In this document: piece by piece, positions 1 to 12,373 of the stretch | How positions within the stretch are numbered: the first letter of the stretch is position 1 | Layout of the letters: the number at the start of each line of letters is the position of its first letter | Assembly: GCA_017607445.1 (NCBI GenBank) | Contig: JAEVHH010000007.1 | Coordinates: 1,054,001-1,118,000, forward strand | Origin: Histoplasma ohiense | Taxonomy: Eukaryota > Ascomycota > Eurotiomycetes > Onygenales > Ajellomycetaceae | Length of the DNA stretch: 64,000 nucleotides | Reading direction: 5' to 3' | Position numbers and translations under genes: made by a program | Notes under the pieces: model-generated | The model's database searches: none | What the model was told of the DNA's origin: nothing | The model's input: only the letters and a program-made list of their open reading frames with translations

Positions 1-2
1 TC

Positions 3-215
3 TTCGGGTTTTGTTCCGCATGGCTCGTTGGCAATGGCATGGCTGGGACTGTGAGGTTCCTTTTGCGGCGGCGGTTGCACCGAGATTCCGCTCATTTCGA
101 CAAAGGGTCTGCGGAGGGGGGAGAATATGGGTTGCGATTTGGCATTGACAATGGCACTGACTCACTTGAGGAGAGCGCAACAACTACGGATAGGGATATT
201 GGGGTACTCTTTTAA
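3..215 (+). CDS. 3' end of an unidentified gene (partial)
   Basis: A frame is open from the window edge to a TAA at 213-215, giving the last 70 residues of a protein whose start lies outside. It opens with a small hydrophobic stretch (FGFCSAWLVGNGMAG), then a basic patch (RFLLRRRLHR), then an acidic, Ser/Thr-rich tail. That layout would suit the last membrane segment and cytoplasmic tail of a membrane protein, but this is inference. I do not recognise the family. The frame could also be chance, because it is short and no intron or conserved motif supports it. Confidence 0.4.
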   Translation, partial: FGFCSAWLVGNGMAGTVRFLLRRRLHRDSAHFDKGSAEGGEYGLRFGIDNGTDSLEESATTTDRDIGVLF

Positions 216-2165
216 AGAGCCATCGTGACGTGGAATTACTGCTGTATTATGTACGAGTAAGCCGACTCTATCTAGGCCTTTTCGGTTAGCGGATCGCATC
301 TTGTTGAACTACACAAGAATCGTCAGGGATCTATTGTATTGAATATTTCAGTAACTTAGTAGTTGCTATAATTACATCAACGCTAAAACCTACCCGCGAA
401 TGTTCAAAAAGCTACCTACTGTGAGGGCTTGCTATGAGTGAGTTCATACCAAATTCACAAAAAGGAAAAGAATAGAAAAGCGAGGGAAAAAAAAATAAAA
501 TCAAATTTACCTTTAACTCCACCGTCCATTTAGTTTGGGCTTCGTTGTCGTTTCTAGATCTCAAACCGCCTTGCGGCTCTTGACCGACACCAGTTTGTCT
601 GTATATAATCTTTGACGCATTCCCGAAGAATCAATGGTGCGTTATTACTTATTACCGCGACGACTCGTGGGCAGCCGTATTCTCCACTGCAGGAAAGGCT
701 CAATCATAAATCATCATCCATGGCTGGCTTGGGGTCCCCAAGAGGGTCCTTCCCTCCGGTTCCATGTCACAGCAACGTAGGGAAGCTTTTGGTGAAGTCA
801 TCAGGATCGATTGGCACTCGCATCCGTTTAACAGTCTTCCTGGGTATTCTGGAAAGGCTATTACAAAATTGCTTCGATCACACCATGCGATGACGCTGGG
901 AAGCTATGCAATGATATCAGGACGAACCCCGCCACTCTATGCTTCTTCGGCCAGGCGCTGGCGAGCAATGGGGAGAAAAGCAGAAAGTATTCTGAAATCA
1001 ATGATATGTAGGTCGGTTTTTGAGTGGGGATACAGCGTTCTGTTCATGACTTCATGATAGAGAGGGCGCGGGCTCCAGTCGACTCTTGCCAGCTGGATAA
1101 TGTATATTGTATAATGCCCATGTACAGTACACCTAGAGGGGATATCGTACGCAGTTCTGTAGGTTGCTCTTATACAGAGTGACGAGATCCGTTGCGTCCA
1201 TTCGACGATGAATTTCCAATCGCATACTAGTCTCCAGAAGAATACCAGAGGTTCCAATGCCTGCAGCTTGCTCAGTACTGCCGGAGTGGCAACTGGCAAG
1301 GGTTTTCTTTTTGCTTTTCTTTTCTTTTTTCTTTCCAACGCAATCGAAGAGCAGATGGGAATTCGACCAGCGGACAGCCCTTGCAACAGAAGAATCAATT
1401 GAAGCAGACCAGGTCAACTGCGAAGGACTGTTGGATGACGGAGCACAGATTTTTCCCTGCAGCTTAATTAACCCTGAGCGTCAAATCTAGCCCAGTTCGG
1501 TTAAGGTCCGCCCTGAAGGCTCTTTAGCCCCGCTTATCCATCAACTTAGCTGCTTACCGAGCCGCCCACAAATTGAGTACGGTCACGACCAAGCCCGAAG
1601 ATAGCCGCACGCAAAGAACAATGAACACCCCAAACAGGGCCTGGTCCAGATGAGAAACTCCATGCTCTGCAAAGTAACCCTTCTGTCCATGACAACAACG
1701 TGGGCCCACCCCGGGGAAGTGGACACACACTGTGTAAGTAGAGCCAGGGCCACATTATGTGACTCACAGAGGTAAGTGCCCCTCTCCAGGAACCTCGCAA
1801 TCGCCATCCACCGTATGGCTTCTGCAGGCCAAGTCCTATTATCTTGTTGTTGTCCCTGCGTAGATGCGGGGAGCATCTCGATCTTGTTCACGCTTCGTAC
1901 TTGAGAAGTTGAGATGCGAAATGAGGCTCATTCATTGGGGCGCCTTCCCCGCGCTAGCTGGCCAATAACAGCGCTTCAGTCGCGCGGCAAAATAGGCGCG
2001 ACACTATTTCCTAATCGGGTTTAATTACTTCCACGACACGTCTTCGCGTCTGAGCAGAAAAGACAAATATTAGGCATCAGATATCAGATATTGGACATCA
2101 GATGGAGACAGCCAGCACAGTGTCCACAAAGCAGCTATAGTCTATACCTTTCTGCGCTTCTCATC
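216..2165. other. Intergenic region upstream of PRI1
   Basis: About 1.9 kb without a recognisable gene. Several overlapping frames of 60 to 150 codons exist on both strands, but none shows a domain, a splice structure or biased codon use. It should hold the 3' flank of the left-edge gene and the PRI1 promoter. CG-rich tracts around 1980-2050 contain CGCG cores but no full ACGCGT box. Confidence 0.5.
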
Positions 2166-4052
2166 ATGCCGAATGCTGGCCAAGAATGCAAGGAGGTTTT
2201 GCCATGTGCTTCGGAGCAAGACACTGGCCATGTCAGGCCTGAAGATGGGCCTGAAGATGGGCCTGAAGATGATCCCGCCGATGACCCCGCCGATGACCCC
2301 GCCAGAACTACCACTGCACAACCGGATACTTCAGAGCCTGTCAAGCTAGAAGACCTGTTCGGCGATGACGATGACGATGATGAATTTCCTACGTCCAGCG
2401 CAGCTGTGACTTCAAAGCTCGAGAGCTCCCCAGAGCCACCACTCAAGTACTGCTTTCTCACCCGCCCAAATATGCAGACAATGCTGATCTAACTCCCTCG
2501 CCTAGACCGCCCGGGCCTGCTCCGGTGCAAATAGACTCCGAGACAATGTATGCCTTCTACTTACGCCTGTTTCCGTTCAAATATCTCTTCCAATGGCTCA
2601 ATCACGATGTGAAACCCTCGCCGGATTTTGGCAACCGGGAATTCGCATTCACTCTTCAAAACGATGCCTATCTACGTTACCAATCATTCCCAAATGCAGA
2701 GCTGTATGTACATTACCCAACAACTGGAACGTTGCGCACGACGGAAAAGAGGTGGAAACAAAAAAGAGAGACAAGAGCAACACTAAACAGACCAAAATTA
2801 CAGCCTCCGTAAAGAAATCCTCCACTTAAAACCCTCTCGCTTCGAAATTGGACCCGTCTACAGCACCAACCCACGCGACCGCAAAACCCTCCGCAAAGCC
2901 AACCTCTTCAAGCCAGTCTCCAAGGAACTCGTCTTCGACATCGACCTGACAGACTACGACGACATCCGCACCTGCTGCAACAAGGCAAACATTTGCCAGA
3001 AATGCTGGGCCTTCGTCACCATGGCCATCAAGGTCATCGACACGGCTCTCCGTGACGATTTCGGCTTCGAGCACATTCTCTGGGTCTACTCGGGTCGGCG
3101 CGGCGCGCACGCTTGGGTCTGCGACCCGCGCGCCCGCAGTTTGCCCGACGACCGCCGCAAGGCCATCGCAGGCTACCTCGAAGTCATCCGCGGCGGCAGC
3201 CAGAGCGGCAAGAAAGTCAACCTCAAACGTCCCCTGCACCCGCACGTTGCGCGGAGCCTCGAGATCCTCAAGCCGCACTTCGCCTCCACCATCCTCGTAG
3301 AGCAGGACACTTTCAGCAACCCGGCACAAACCGAACAGCTCCTCGCCCTGCTCCCGGATAAACCGCTCGCGGACGCGCTGCGGCGCAAATGGGACTCCGC
3401 ACCCGAGCGCTCGAGCACCAGTAAATGGAACGACATCGATGCTGTGGCCAAGTCTGCCAAGTCACGCGGCGCCGCGGCAGCCGGGCAGCAGTCGCTAGAC
3501 ACTAAGGCGCTCCTGGAAGCGAAACAGGACATCGCGCTGGAGTACACCTACCCGCGCCTGGACGCGGAAGTGAGCAAGAAGCTCATCCATCTGCTCAAGA
3601 GCCCCTTTGTCGTGCACCCGGGCACGGGCCGCGTGTGTGTCCCCATCGACATCCGCCGCGTGGAGCAGTTCGACCCCCTGAGTGCGCCGACGGTCGGAGA
3701 GCTGATTGCGGAGATCAACGCGTGGGATGGCGGGGAAAGCGGTTCGAGGGAGAATGGAAGTAATGGGACGAATGACGTTGTGAAAGATGAGCCGATGGCG
3801 GGGGATGTTGATTTTGATCCTGGTGCTGGTGTTGGTGCTGGTGGTGCCGGTCTGTCCAGCGCAGCCGACGTCGATGGCAAAGGGAGGCGGGTGCAGGACT
3901 ACGAGAAGACTAGCCTGAAGCCGTATATTGATTATTTCCGCTCGTTCGTGGCGGGACTGCTTAAGGCAGAGAGAGCGGGGGCCGGAGCGGGGAAGAGGGG
4001 CAGGGACGCCGAGGGTTGGGAAGCCAGTGGTGCGAGCGCTATGGAGTTTTGA
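2166..4052 (+). CDS. PRI1: DNA primase small (catalytic) subunit
   Basis: Exons 2166-2446, 2506-2703 and 2804-4052 join to 575 codons. The product is the catalytic subunit of the DNA polymerase alpha-primase complex, which makes RNA primers in the nucleus. The N-terminus is acidic and carries short tandem repeats (three EDGP, three DDPA-like units) before the conserved LEDLFGDDDDDDEF segment. The primase core follows: YLRLFPFKYLFQWLNH, REFAFTLQNDAYLRYQSFP, the metal-binding aspartates in VFDIDLTDYDD near residue 204, the zinc-type cysteines in CCNKANICQKCW, and the SGRRGAHAWVCD motif near residue 255. The 59-bp and 100-bp introns restore this core exactly. An ATG 75 bp upstream is in frame; I chose 2166 because the extra 25 residues look non-conserved. 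The C-terminal tail is Gly/Ala-rich and ends RDAEGWEASGASAMEF. Confidence 0.93.
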
Positions 4053-4570
4053 AGTGAAAGGGATGGTTCTCCCATCCGAATTTTTAACTTGAAGCGAGAC
4101 TATTCTTCCCCTTTTCCTTTTCTGTTCCCATCTTATCGCTCTCCCTCCCTCCCTCTCGTTTCTCTTTCGTTTTTTCTGTCATGCTTTTGAGCGCTGCATT
4201 ATGTATGCATGATGCATGTATCTATGACTTTCGGGTGTTTTCACGGCCTCTTTTCACCATCTTTCGGGCGGGGATGACGTTTATTTAGAACTAGCTATCA
4301 AACATGGGAGTCAATGGATTTATTTGAATGGAATGAGATTACCATGCAAGTGTCTTCCGACGAGAAAATTATTTTCCCAGCGGGGGGGAGGATGCGTTAG
4401 CTACGATACACATATATACTAAATTTCTTGATATAATTTGGAAAAGTTCCCCATGGTGTTAAAACCCGTGTCCCAAGAGCCCAGAAAGGGAGCCCCCGCC
4501 CCCTCTTGTTCACGAAGGTATTTTGCCTGTGTGGAGACAATTAGAAACAGAAAACGATCGGCCTGCTCAG

Positions 4571-4607
4571 CATTTTTTTTATTTTTATTTTTATTTTTAT
4601 TTTTTTT
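4571..4607. repeat. (ATTTTT)n low-complexity repeat
   Basis: A run of T interrupted by single A every six bases, about five units, in the 3' flank of PRI1. Confidence 0.8.
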
Positions 4608-4802
4608 AAATCTCGTGAAAGCCTGTGGTGGGCTGTATAGCATATTCTTCGTTCGTTTCCTTTTTCTGGTTTAATATCCTCCGCCGTGACGCTTTCCTTC
4701 GGGACCCGGTATAGATACACAAGGCACAATATCAGGGTCGCTCGTTGTACCCGCGTCATTTATTCGCTATGATATTTGATGACTTATTAATTTATTAACA
4801 AC

Positions 4803-4861
4803 ACAAGAAGGAAGAAAAGAAGAAGGAAGAAAGAAGAAAGAAGGAAAGAAGAAAAGAGAAG
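4803..4861. repeat. Homopurine (GAA/GGAA) tract
   Basis: About 60 bases of nearly pure A and G on the + strand, built from AAGAAGGAAG-like units. Such tracts can form triplex DNA; here it is probably neutral 3' flanking sequence. Confidence 0.75.
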
Positions 4862-5200
4862 ACTAAAGTAAAATGCATGGAATACACAAGGTGTGAATTT
4901 TGTTTTTATCGCTTCGTAGTTTGCCCAACGAACTACTACCAAAGTAAAGTATAAAATACAGGGGTGGCGGTTTTATATGTGATTTGGAATGCTTAATGGG
5001 GGATTGGGTTTGTTATTTGTTACATAGGAGAGGTCGGCGGGATTAGAAGGAGGAGTAAGAGTCGTTGTGTAGTTTTTCTTTTGGAGAAAAAGCGGGAGTG
5101 GCGGACGTTCTACGGGGAGAAAGAGTCGTGGGTGAGAGTTTGGGAGTTCGGTTTAGACAAATGTACTAAGGGGTTCGGATAGCGAAGGGATTCCCGCCAT

Positions 5201-6440
5201 CTAAGCTTCGACAAAAGTCTTGAGGTCTGTAGCAAAACAGGAAGGAGAAACATGTTAGACAAAATCCCGATACGTCCGCAAAATAAATTAAACAGTATAA
5301 TCAATCCTGGAGAAGATTACGAAAAGGCACTTACTGCGCAGCCACCGAATATACTCCTGCTGCTCCTTAAATTCAATATAATCCGGCACGAACAACGCAA
5401 GCGCACTATCAATCCCTCTCTCTTCCAGATACCGCTCCATCAGGGTCTGCAGGTCTTCATCGAGGTTGCCGAACGGAGGCCCGCTGTATAGACTCTGGCG
5501 GGTCCACTCCTTTTCGGCACTGGCCGCATTGGCCAGGTCGGCCTTGGCGAAGTAGCCAACGTTCTGGATCTGGATGAACCCGTCCTGGGCGATGGTTTCG
5601 ATCTGCATGGCGCCCTTGCCCTTCTTCTCGATCGTGACGCTGACGCGTGCTGGGTAGCTGGGTACCTGGTCCTCATCTTCGAAGCCTTCCTCTTCTTGGT
5701 CTGCGTCGGAGACTTTGTCCTCGGGGGCGACGGGGACTTGGCTGCCTCTTCCCTGTCGTTCGTTGGTAGGGGCGTCCAGGTCATCGTGCTCGTCGGCGAG
5801 GGCGGAGTCGTTCTCGGTCAGATCTTGGATGTCAGAGAGGGAGAATGCGACGCGGATTCTTTGGATAAGGTGTTAGCCACTAGAGACACTTGCGGATTTG
5901 TGGGTAACTTCACATACTTCTCATCTCCGAATGTTCTTGTGAGGACAACTTCATCTTCACCTTCCTTGTGTTGGATCTGGAGACCGAAATTTCAGTGAGA
6001 TTGAGTTCATGTTTTAATCTCCTATGGCACATCCAGTTCTCCCTTGTCTAGTACATACCTCAAAAGGGCAGTTGTCAATATAATACTGCACCGACTCCGG
6101 GAGGGTCTCAACACTAGAGTCATTCTGCTCATACTTCATTTCCTCATTCAGCTTGGCGGCAAGTTCGAGATCGGCTAGAGACAAACGTTAGTCAGCCCAC
6201 CAATGTTCTTCCTTTGGACCAATTCTTAGAAATAACAAGGGAACACCTACACTGTCCCGCAGGTTCCAATCTCGCTCTGGTCGTGGAGAAAGCAGCAGTG
6301 GCAGGGTAAACATATCGGGGAGCACGGATCCACGCTGACTGGAGGATGCTAGGTTTTGAGATGGTTGATCTGGCAGAGATGGCAATGGATCTGGAGAGGG
6401 TGCGCGGAACCGAGCGGGTGAAGGCGCGGAGGGAGAGCAT
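5201..6440 (-). CDS. MAM33: Mitochondrial acidic matrix protein, p32/MAM33 family
   Basis: Exons on the minus strand are 6440-6251, 6174-6059, 5976-5918, 5858-5335 and 5226-5201, totalling 304 codons. The start (MLSLRAFTRSVPRTLSRSIA) is a typical mitochondrial targeting peptide, rich in Arg and Ser with no acid residues. The mature part carries the MAM33/gC1qBP fold signatures: AAKLNEEMKYE, VQYYIDNCPFEIQ, VVLTRTFGDEKIRVAFSLSD, an acidic loop, a VTIEKKGKGAMQIETIA strand and a C-terminal helix ending RWLRNLKTFVEA. Family members are trimeric matrix proteins involved in respiratory function and mitochondrial translation. All four introns have GT/AG ends, and the one at 5859-5917 has a GCTAAC branch site. 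The last coding exon is only 26 nt. Confidence 0.92.
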
Positions 6441-6761
6441 TGTGGATAGAAGGCTAGGTGGTGTTACAGCGTTAGAATGCCGGGGAGTTGAGGGAGATTG
6501 CGAGTATGGAGGTTGGAGGTTGGAGGTTGGAGCATCGAACATCGAATGTTTTTTGTCGAAGGTTTTTTTTCTTGAACAATTTGGCCGGACTAACTATCCG
6601 GAAAAGGAAAGTCGGAAAAACCGAGCTCGAGCTGCGGGAGCTGCTCGATCGGGTTTAGCGGCATCTGTCAGCTGATGGAAATTGAAAAAGTGACCTTGAG
6701 ATCTTTTAGTTCCACAATATGGGAGTCCGTGGCATTTGATGAATACAAAAACTAATAAGCA

Positions 6762-7541
6762 TCACGAGAGCCCCTTCGGCGGAAATATAGACTTCCTCCT
6801 CGTGCCGTCTCTGGCTACCCTCACAAATCCCAACGTACTCATCGACGACCACTCCCCATTCCACTTCGCCAGTTTCTTGATGTTTTCCTCATCGCCCATA
6901 TCCGGCAGCCAGAAGCCGCTCTCAAACTCTCTGCCCTCCGCCTCTATTTTCTCCCTGAGGACCTCCTCACGCTTCACTGGTGGCCTGCCCGGCCGCCGTT
7001 CTTGTTGTAACTGATCTAATTCGGGTTGGTGGCGGGCGATGAATCTATGGAGGATATCGGTAAGTTTTGATGGATTGGTTAGCTTATGTTCGAAACATAT
7101 ATATATATATTTAAGCATAGATCTCTTTAAAACCTGCAATGTATATCCAAAGTATTTGGAGGAATAAGAATCCTGAACGCGCACCTCGTAATCAACTGAG
7201 CCATATCTCCATCCGACAAAGCTGCGGGCGGATCCTGGATGTTCTCTTTGAAAAAATGCACTCGGTCCACTATTCCCAATGATATTCGTACGAATCAGAT
7301 AATTAGATTATTATAACGGTGTTAAGTAACGAGGTACACGTATTAGTACCATTCATATTTCTCAAAACATACCAAAAGATTGCCTTCCCTTCATCGTCAC
7401 GGACGCGGCGACAGCCAATTTATGCTCTCGCTCACCCGCCCGCCGCAGCCGCTTCGAATCCCGGCTGTTCTCATGGAGTGAATCCAGCTTCCGGCGCTGC
7501 TTGGCGATTTGCTTCTGGACTTTATGGAGGGTTTTTGGCAT
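6762..7541 (-). CDS. TMA16: Translation machinery-associated protein 16 homologue
   Basis: Exons on the minus strand are 7541-7373, 7269-7185 and 7044-6762, giving 178 codons, close to the yeast protein length. The N-terminus (MPKTLHKVQKQIAKQRRK, then SLHENSRDSKRLRRA) is the basic Tma16 signature. The central VDRVHFFKENIQ segment and the C-terminal ERRPGRPP, SGFWLPDMGDEENIKKL and WNGEWSS blocks also match. Family members bind pre-60S ribosomal particles in the nucleus. The two introns (103 and 140 bp) join in phase to give VDRVHFF and ITRFIARHQPEL. The gene is divergent from EXO1, sharing a 573-bp upstream region. Confidence 0.9.
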
Positions 7542-8114
7542 CTTGATTTCCGTTTTCTTTCAGGTTCCTTTCAGAAGCGGGAAATCGATAAAATCGTATT
7601 GTTGCTAGATTTTTGCCTGATATGGATTCTTCTTATTCTCCTTTTCAAGTCAGATAAAAAAAATTTTTTTTCCTATCCCGCCATTCTACCTTTGCAAGGC
7701 TCAAGCACATGAATTATAAAAGCAAAAAGACCCTCACCCCGAAACCTCATCTCTCAGATCCTTTCCTCTAGGATTGAAGGAGGCACCGAACGCGGTGAGA
7801 CCCGGCAATAAATTCACACACGTGACCCCTCCTCCATCGCGTCTTCCTCGGCGCGTTCAAATCGAGGCAATATGGAGATTATTTCAAGTCAACAATCGCC
7901 TTCTCGTTCGACTTCTGCCCCCATGTTCTGATTATATGCTTCTCTCCCGCCCTCCCTCTTTCATTTCTTCTCTTTCGTTGGATTTGGATTGGTTACGGGA
8001 ATCTCGCATGGCTGGCTCTGCTTGCAGGTGTAAACAAACCCTCGATTCCTAGATCGCCGGGGGTACCTACCTCGATATCTCGAGGCGGGGAGGGGGGATT
8101 TTGTGCGAGTTAGG
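7542..8114. promoter_or_regulatory. Divergent promoter region TMA16/EXO1
   Basis: A 573-bp region between two divergent start codons, which must contain both promoters. CG cores such as AACGCGGTG and GGCGCGTT are present, but I see no full MluI box. No coding potential is evident. Confidence 0.5.
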
Positions 8115-10810
8115 ATGGGGATTACAGGTAAATATATATACTTTTTGAATCCCAATCACTGTGCGGAATGCTGTGTATCGTTCTGGTTCTTTTTTTTTTT
8201 TTTTTTTTTTTCTGTTTTTTTCTTACATCAATGGGATAAAATATAAAATAGGGCTCCACGGCCTGCTCAAATCAATCCAGAAGCCATGTAGCCTGCGGAA
8301 ATTTAAGGGCCAGACACTTGGTGTCGATGCCTATGGATGGCTGCATCGCGGTACTGTCGCTTGTGCCATCGACCTAGCTCTCGACAAGCATAATACGAAG
8401 TAAGTGAAATAAACCATTTCCCCTTTTCTATGATGGATTGGAGTTCAAAATTGATGCCATAAACCCTTCCAGATATGTCGATTTCGCCATGAACCGCGTC
8501 CGCATGCTGCTCTACTTTGGCGTAACTCCTTACCTTGTCTTTGACGGTGATAACCTCCCCAGCAAGGCCGGAACGGAGTCAGCCAGAGCCCAGCGGCGCG
8601 AAGAGAGCAAGAAACTTGGCCTGGAATTATACCGCTCCGGCCGGGTGGCGGAGGCTCACCAGGAGCTGCAGAAGGCCGTTGACGTGACGCCGTACATGGC
8701 GCGTCTGATGATTGAAGAATTGAAGAAGCTGAAGATCCAGTATATCGTTGCGCCCTATGAGGCGGACGCGCAGCTAGTGTACCTTGAGAAACACGGTATT
8801 ATTAACGGGATTATCTCGGAGGATTCAGATATGCTGGTGTTCGGGGCGAAGCGGTTGTTGTCTAAGTTGGATAAGCATGGGGACTGTGTGGAGATTAATC
8901 GGGCGGATTTCACGGCATGTCGCGATATTAGTCTTATTGGTTGGACAGATGCCGATTTTCGGCTCATGTGCATTCTTTCTGGTTGTGATTATCTAGCGAA
9001 CTTGCCCAAAATGGGACTCAAGACGGCATATCGCAATGTCAGGAAGTACAAGACCATCGAGAAGATTTTGAAGATGCTTCAGTTTGAGGGAAATGGCATC
9101 CGCGTTCCCCCGCAGTATCTGGAGGATTTCAAAAAAGCAGAACTTACCTTCTTATATCAGCTGGTCTTTTGTCCGCGGAATAGGAAACTAGTTACTCTTT
9201 CGCCGCTTCCCACGGGTGCGAAGTTGGATAGCATGCCGTTTGTCGGCACGGATATCGAACCGGACATGGCAATTGGAGTTGCATGCGGAGACCTAGACCC
9301 CATGACCAAAGAACCAATAACCTTGAAACCGTCATACCCGGAGAGATCGCGGTTGACTATCTCTAGACGACAAACACTCCCAGCCATGTCAGGTTTGAAA
9401 CCAAGCAAACCGATAGACACTTTTTTCACGCCGAAACGCGTTCCGTTGGGCGAGCTGGATCCGAATAGCCTCACGCCATCACCTAGTCAGCAGCGGCTTC
9501 TTGAAGCGAATGCCCGACGATCATGGGTAGCTAGCTCGGCACCAACGAGAGGGAATGGCCGTCCAGCTCCATTGTCGACTTCCTCCCCGTCCACTTCCAC
9601 ACGCGCTTTCTTGCCCCAATCCACAGAAACACCTCTAAGTAGCGATAGGGAGAAATTTCTTGCCAGTGCTTCGAAAGTGTCGAAATTTCAGCCTGTTAAA
9701 CGGCAACGCCTTTGTTCTGACGCGGATGAAGCGGGAGCTGAGGTTGCAGCCGCTGTATTGGGGTCTGGGGAGCGCAGTCGTTTCTTTGCGGGTACAGGTA
9801 AGAGTACAACAGCTGGGACCAAAATAGCTGGTTCGAACGTGACTAGTAATCCTGATAAAGCACGTACGAAGAAGGCTAAGAGGGCCGACTTTGGGGTGTT
9901 CTCAGATGAGGTGGTTGAGGATATCATGTCACAGCTTCCTGACGGGGTGAGTCAGGGTGAGTCACCGGATGCGAATGGCATGAATAATGTGTGTGAGGAC
10001 GGGGCTTCGACTACACCGTCGAAGATGGAAGTCGAGGGAAGATCCATAGAGGATATAGGGTCGAGTATCACTGATGCACTGTTAAGCAGAAGTGTGACTG
10101 TGGAAGAACCCACGGCTACTACGACCGGACTGACGCCGGCGATGACGGGGATTTCCACGGGAAGTAGCGATTCCCAAATTTCTACCAGGATGCTTGAGTC
10201 TGGAGATCTTGACGATGATGTATCTGTGAATTCTTCTTTGGGCCTCCGTGATAGGTTCGCCTATGTCGAACCGAATAAATCTGAGGTTTGTCATGGGACC
10301 GATGCGAAGAATCAACAGGTTTACCGCGAAGATCCACATCGTGGAGGGAGAGGAAACGGCGTTCTTGAGAAGAGCTCCGGTCCGCATGTTACACCACGAG
10401 AACAGCGGCAACCGTCCCGGGTGACCCCGTTACAAAGGTTGGGGCAATTTGCGCTCCATCGGTCGAAGTCTATGGGTTCTTTGTGCACAATGAAAACGTC
10501 GCCGTTTGACGAAAGTGGGAATGATAAGGATGATGATATCGTTGATAAACGTGATGGCAACGGAGATGGTGATACTCCGTCCCGCTCGGGATCCCACTAC
10601 TCGAAATCTGCAATCTCGGGGAAGGAGTGTTTATCAGGGGAAGTGATAAAGCACCCATGTCGCGGCAGTGAAGATTTAATTATTCCGGATAGCGAAGGGG
10701 AGAGTGAGGTGGAGGTCGACCTGGGTGTGGATGTGGGGAAGGGGAAAGCCAAAGGAGCCGCTGTTGATCTCCAGCGGTTCCTGTTCATGGGCGGAGGGTC
10801 TGTGTTTTGA
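8115..10810 (+). CDS. EXO1: Exonuclease 1 (5'-3' DNA exonuclease, Rad2/XPG family)
   Basis: Exons 8115-8127, 8252-8399 and 8473-10810 give 832 codons. Exo1 resects DNA ends and removes mismatched strands in mismatch repair and recombination. The first exon is only 13 nt (MGIT plus one base) and joins in phase to GLHGLLKSIQKPC, rebuilding the invariant N-terminus. The XPG N domain follows with D30 in GVDAYGWLHRGT and the FDGD motif. The XPG-I domain has YEADAQLVYL, SEDSDMLVFG and SGCDYLANLPKMGL, so all expected acidic metal ligands are present. The C-terminal half is long, Ser-rich and poorly conserved, as in other fungal Exo1 proteins, and includes a DTFFTPKRVPLGELDPN segment. One oddity is the change of the usual LLPLL to LHGLL near the N-terminus. 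Confidence 0.93.
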
Positions 10811-12373
10811 GTGTCTGTTCTGGATATATCCTTTTATTCTTGCATTATTTCCTACCCCTTTCAGTTTTATGGTGCGGACCAAGGGCGTTCTGTCGGGATC
10901 GGTGTTATCCGGGGTCTTTGGGGAGCGGAGTATGAATAAATACCACACATGCCGGTTTGTATAATTCAATGGAAGTTGTTGTTCTTTTTCATAAATATCT
11001 ACCTTTTGTCACTGAGCCCGCCATCACTGTGGCTCCCGGAGAAGCGAATTGAAGGCGCCATATCTTTTACCTTCAACAATCCCCCTCAAAGAATCTTCAG
11101 CCAGGGCTTTGGACTGGAAAAAGACGAGTAGCGGTGACGTCATCCGGCGACGCGATTCTGCCGGGCGGTAAGTATCTTAGTCAGCGTGTTGCCGCGGCAA
11201 CCCGCCGCCGTAAACAAAGCCGCCCAGCCACAGATTAAACCTCAACGGCGCATAGATCTCCAACCTCGTCTTTTCCAACGCAGAATCCATCCCATTGATC
11301 CAGCCACCATGAATATTGCGTGGTCTGGCTAGCTGGTTGCTTTTGTTTCTTCGATTCGATTTCCTAGGCGGACGGGTGTGGGAAGTCTCTCCCTTCCTTT
11401 TTCTTTTTCTGTTCTTTTGCTTTCCTCCTGTCTACCACACCCCGACCTTTACGACCGACGACGCCCTGGAATTGAATTGAGGATATACGTCCAATACAAG
11501 TCCACTCGTTTGTTTCAATGCTATAGCAGGATATTCTCTCTCCATCTTGCCCCCTTCTCTCCATACATACGTTCATTCGTGTACCTCTCTGACATCCCAC
11601 CCGTCAACATCCATTTCCCCTCATACACTCCTGCGATCCATATACACATACCTGCCTACACCATCCCATCTCCCGACCCCACGACTTCTCTCTGCCCGCT
11701 GTTCCGCTGTTCAGCTATTAACCGGTCTGCCGTCTCTGACAAACATATTCCATTCCCCCAAGGGTTTCAGGAAACAAACAGCTACCACTTACGCATCCAA
11801 TCCGCTCCGACCTCTTCGCGAGAAACGTTCCCTTGCACCCTTTGCGCAAGGAATATAAAGGAAGATAAACTTTCTCCTTCGTCGAAAATCGTCCCGCAAA
11901 CTATAGACTGCCATTTTTCGGGATTTCTTCAAAAAGTGTGCGAAAAGCTGGTTGAAAAGGAAGGGTTTGCGCATATTTCAGCGGCAAGCGGGTTTTCCCG
12001 CATCAAGATACCTCGACAAGACATCTTGTTGCGTGCAGCCTTTTCTTATACTGGCGAAGGGAATCGAATTCACATCTTCCAGGGGTGAATAGGAAAGAAC
12101 GGGAGCGTGCCATCGCTCGGTTTTTGGGTTTTGGGGGCAGCGCACCAAACGGGGGAATAGGCAAAGGGAAGGCAGAAAGGTAAAGAAAGAAAAAAAGAAA
12201 GGGAGAAACTGAGGCGAATATTAGACCCATTCCGCTAAAGGGGCGGTTGGGACTTTTCCCTTGTTTCTGTTGTTGAGCCCTGGGAACATTGAGGATTGAC
12301 ACTGGGCTTGATAATAAATTACCCTACTGCCAACGGCATCTAAGGCCTGGTTCAATACAAGACCGCTGTCAAG
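10811..12373. other. Long upstream region of the Fig1-like gene
   Basis: About 1.56 kb between EXO1 and the next start codon. The stretch from about 11,340 to 11,750 is pyrimidine-rich on the + strand (CTTTTTC, CCTCC and CATACAC runs), typical of a fungal transcription start region or long leader. A 236-codon + strand frame at 11,378-12,088 lies here but shows no conserved feature. A palindromic TGACGTCA is listed separately. Confidence 0.5.
11135..11142. promoter_or_regulatory. Palindromic CRE/ATF-type site TGACGTCA
   Basis: A perfect 8-bp palindrome matching the binding site of CREB/ATF-type bZIP factors (Atf1/AtfA in fungi). It lies about 1.2 kb upstream of the Fig1-like start codon and about 0.3 kb beyond the EXO1 stop. 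Function is inferred from the sequence match only. Confidence 0.4.

Larger units (their letters stand above)
4053..5200. other. Convergent 3' intergenic region (PRI1/MAM33)
   Basis: About 1.1 kb between two convergent genes, presumably both 3' untranslated regions. It is AT-rich and low in complexity, with an ATTTTT repeat and a long purine tract listed separately. No coding signal is seen. Confidence 0.6.

Noticed and set aside
11378..12088. A 236-codon frame on the + strand in the region upstream of the Fig1-like gene.
   Set aside because: It is a pyrimidine-rich, low-complexity stretch with no domain, no intron signals and an odd composition. It is more likely a leader or promoter sequence that happens to lack stops.
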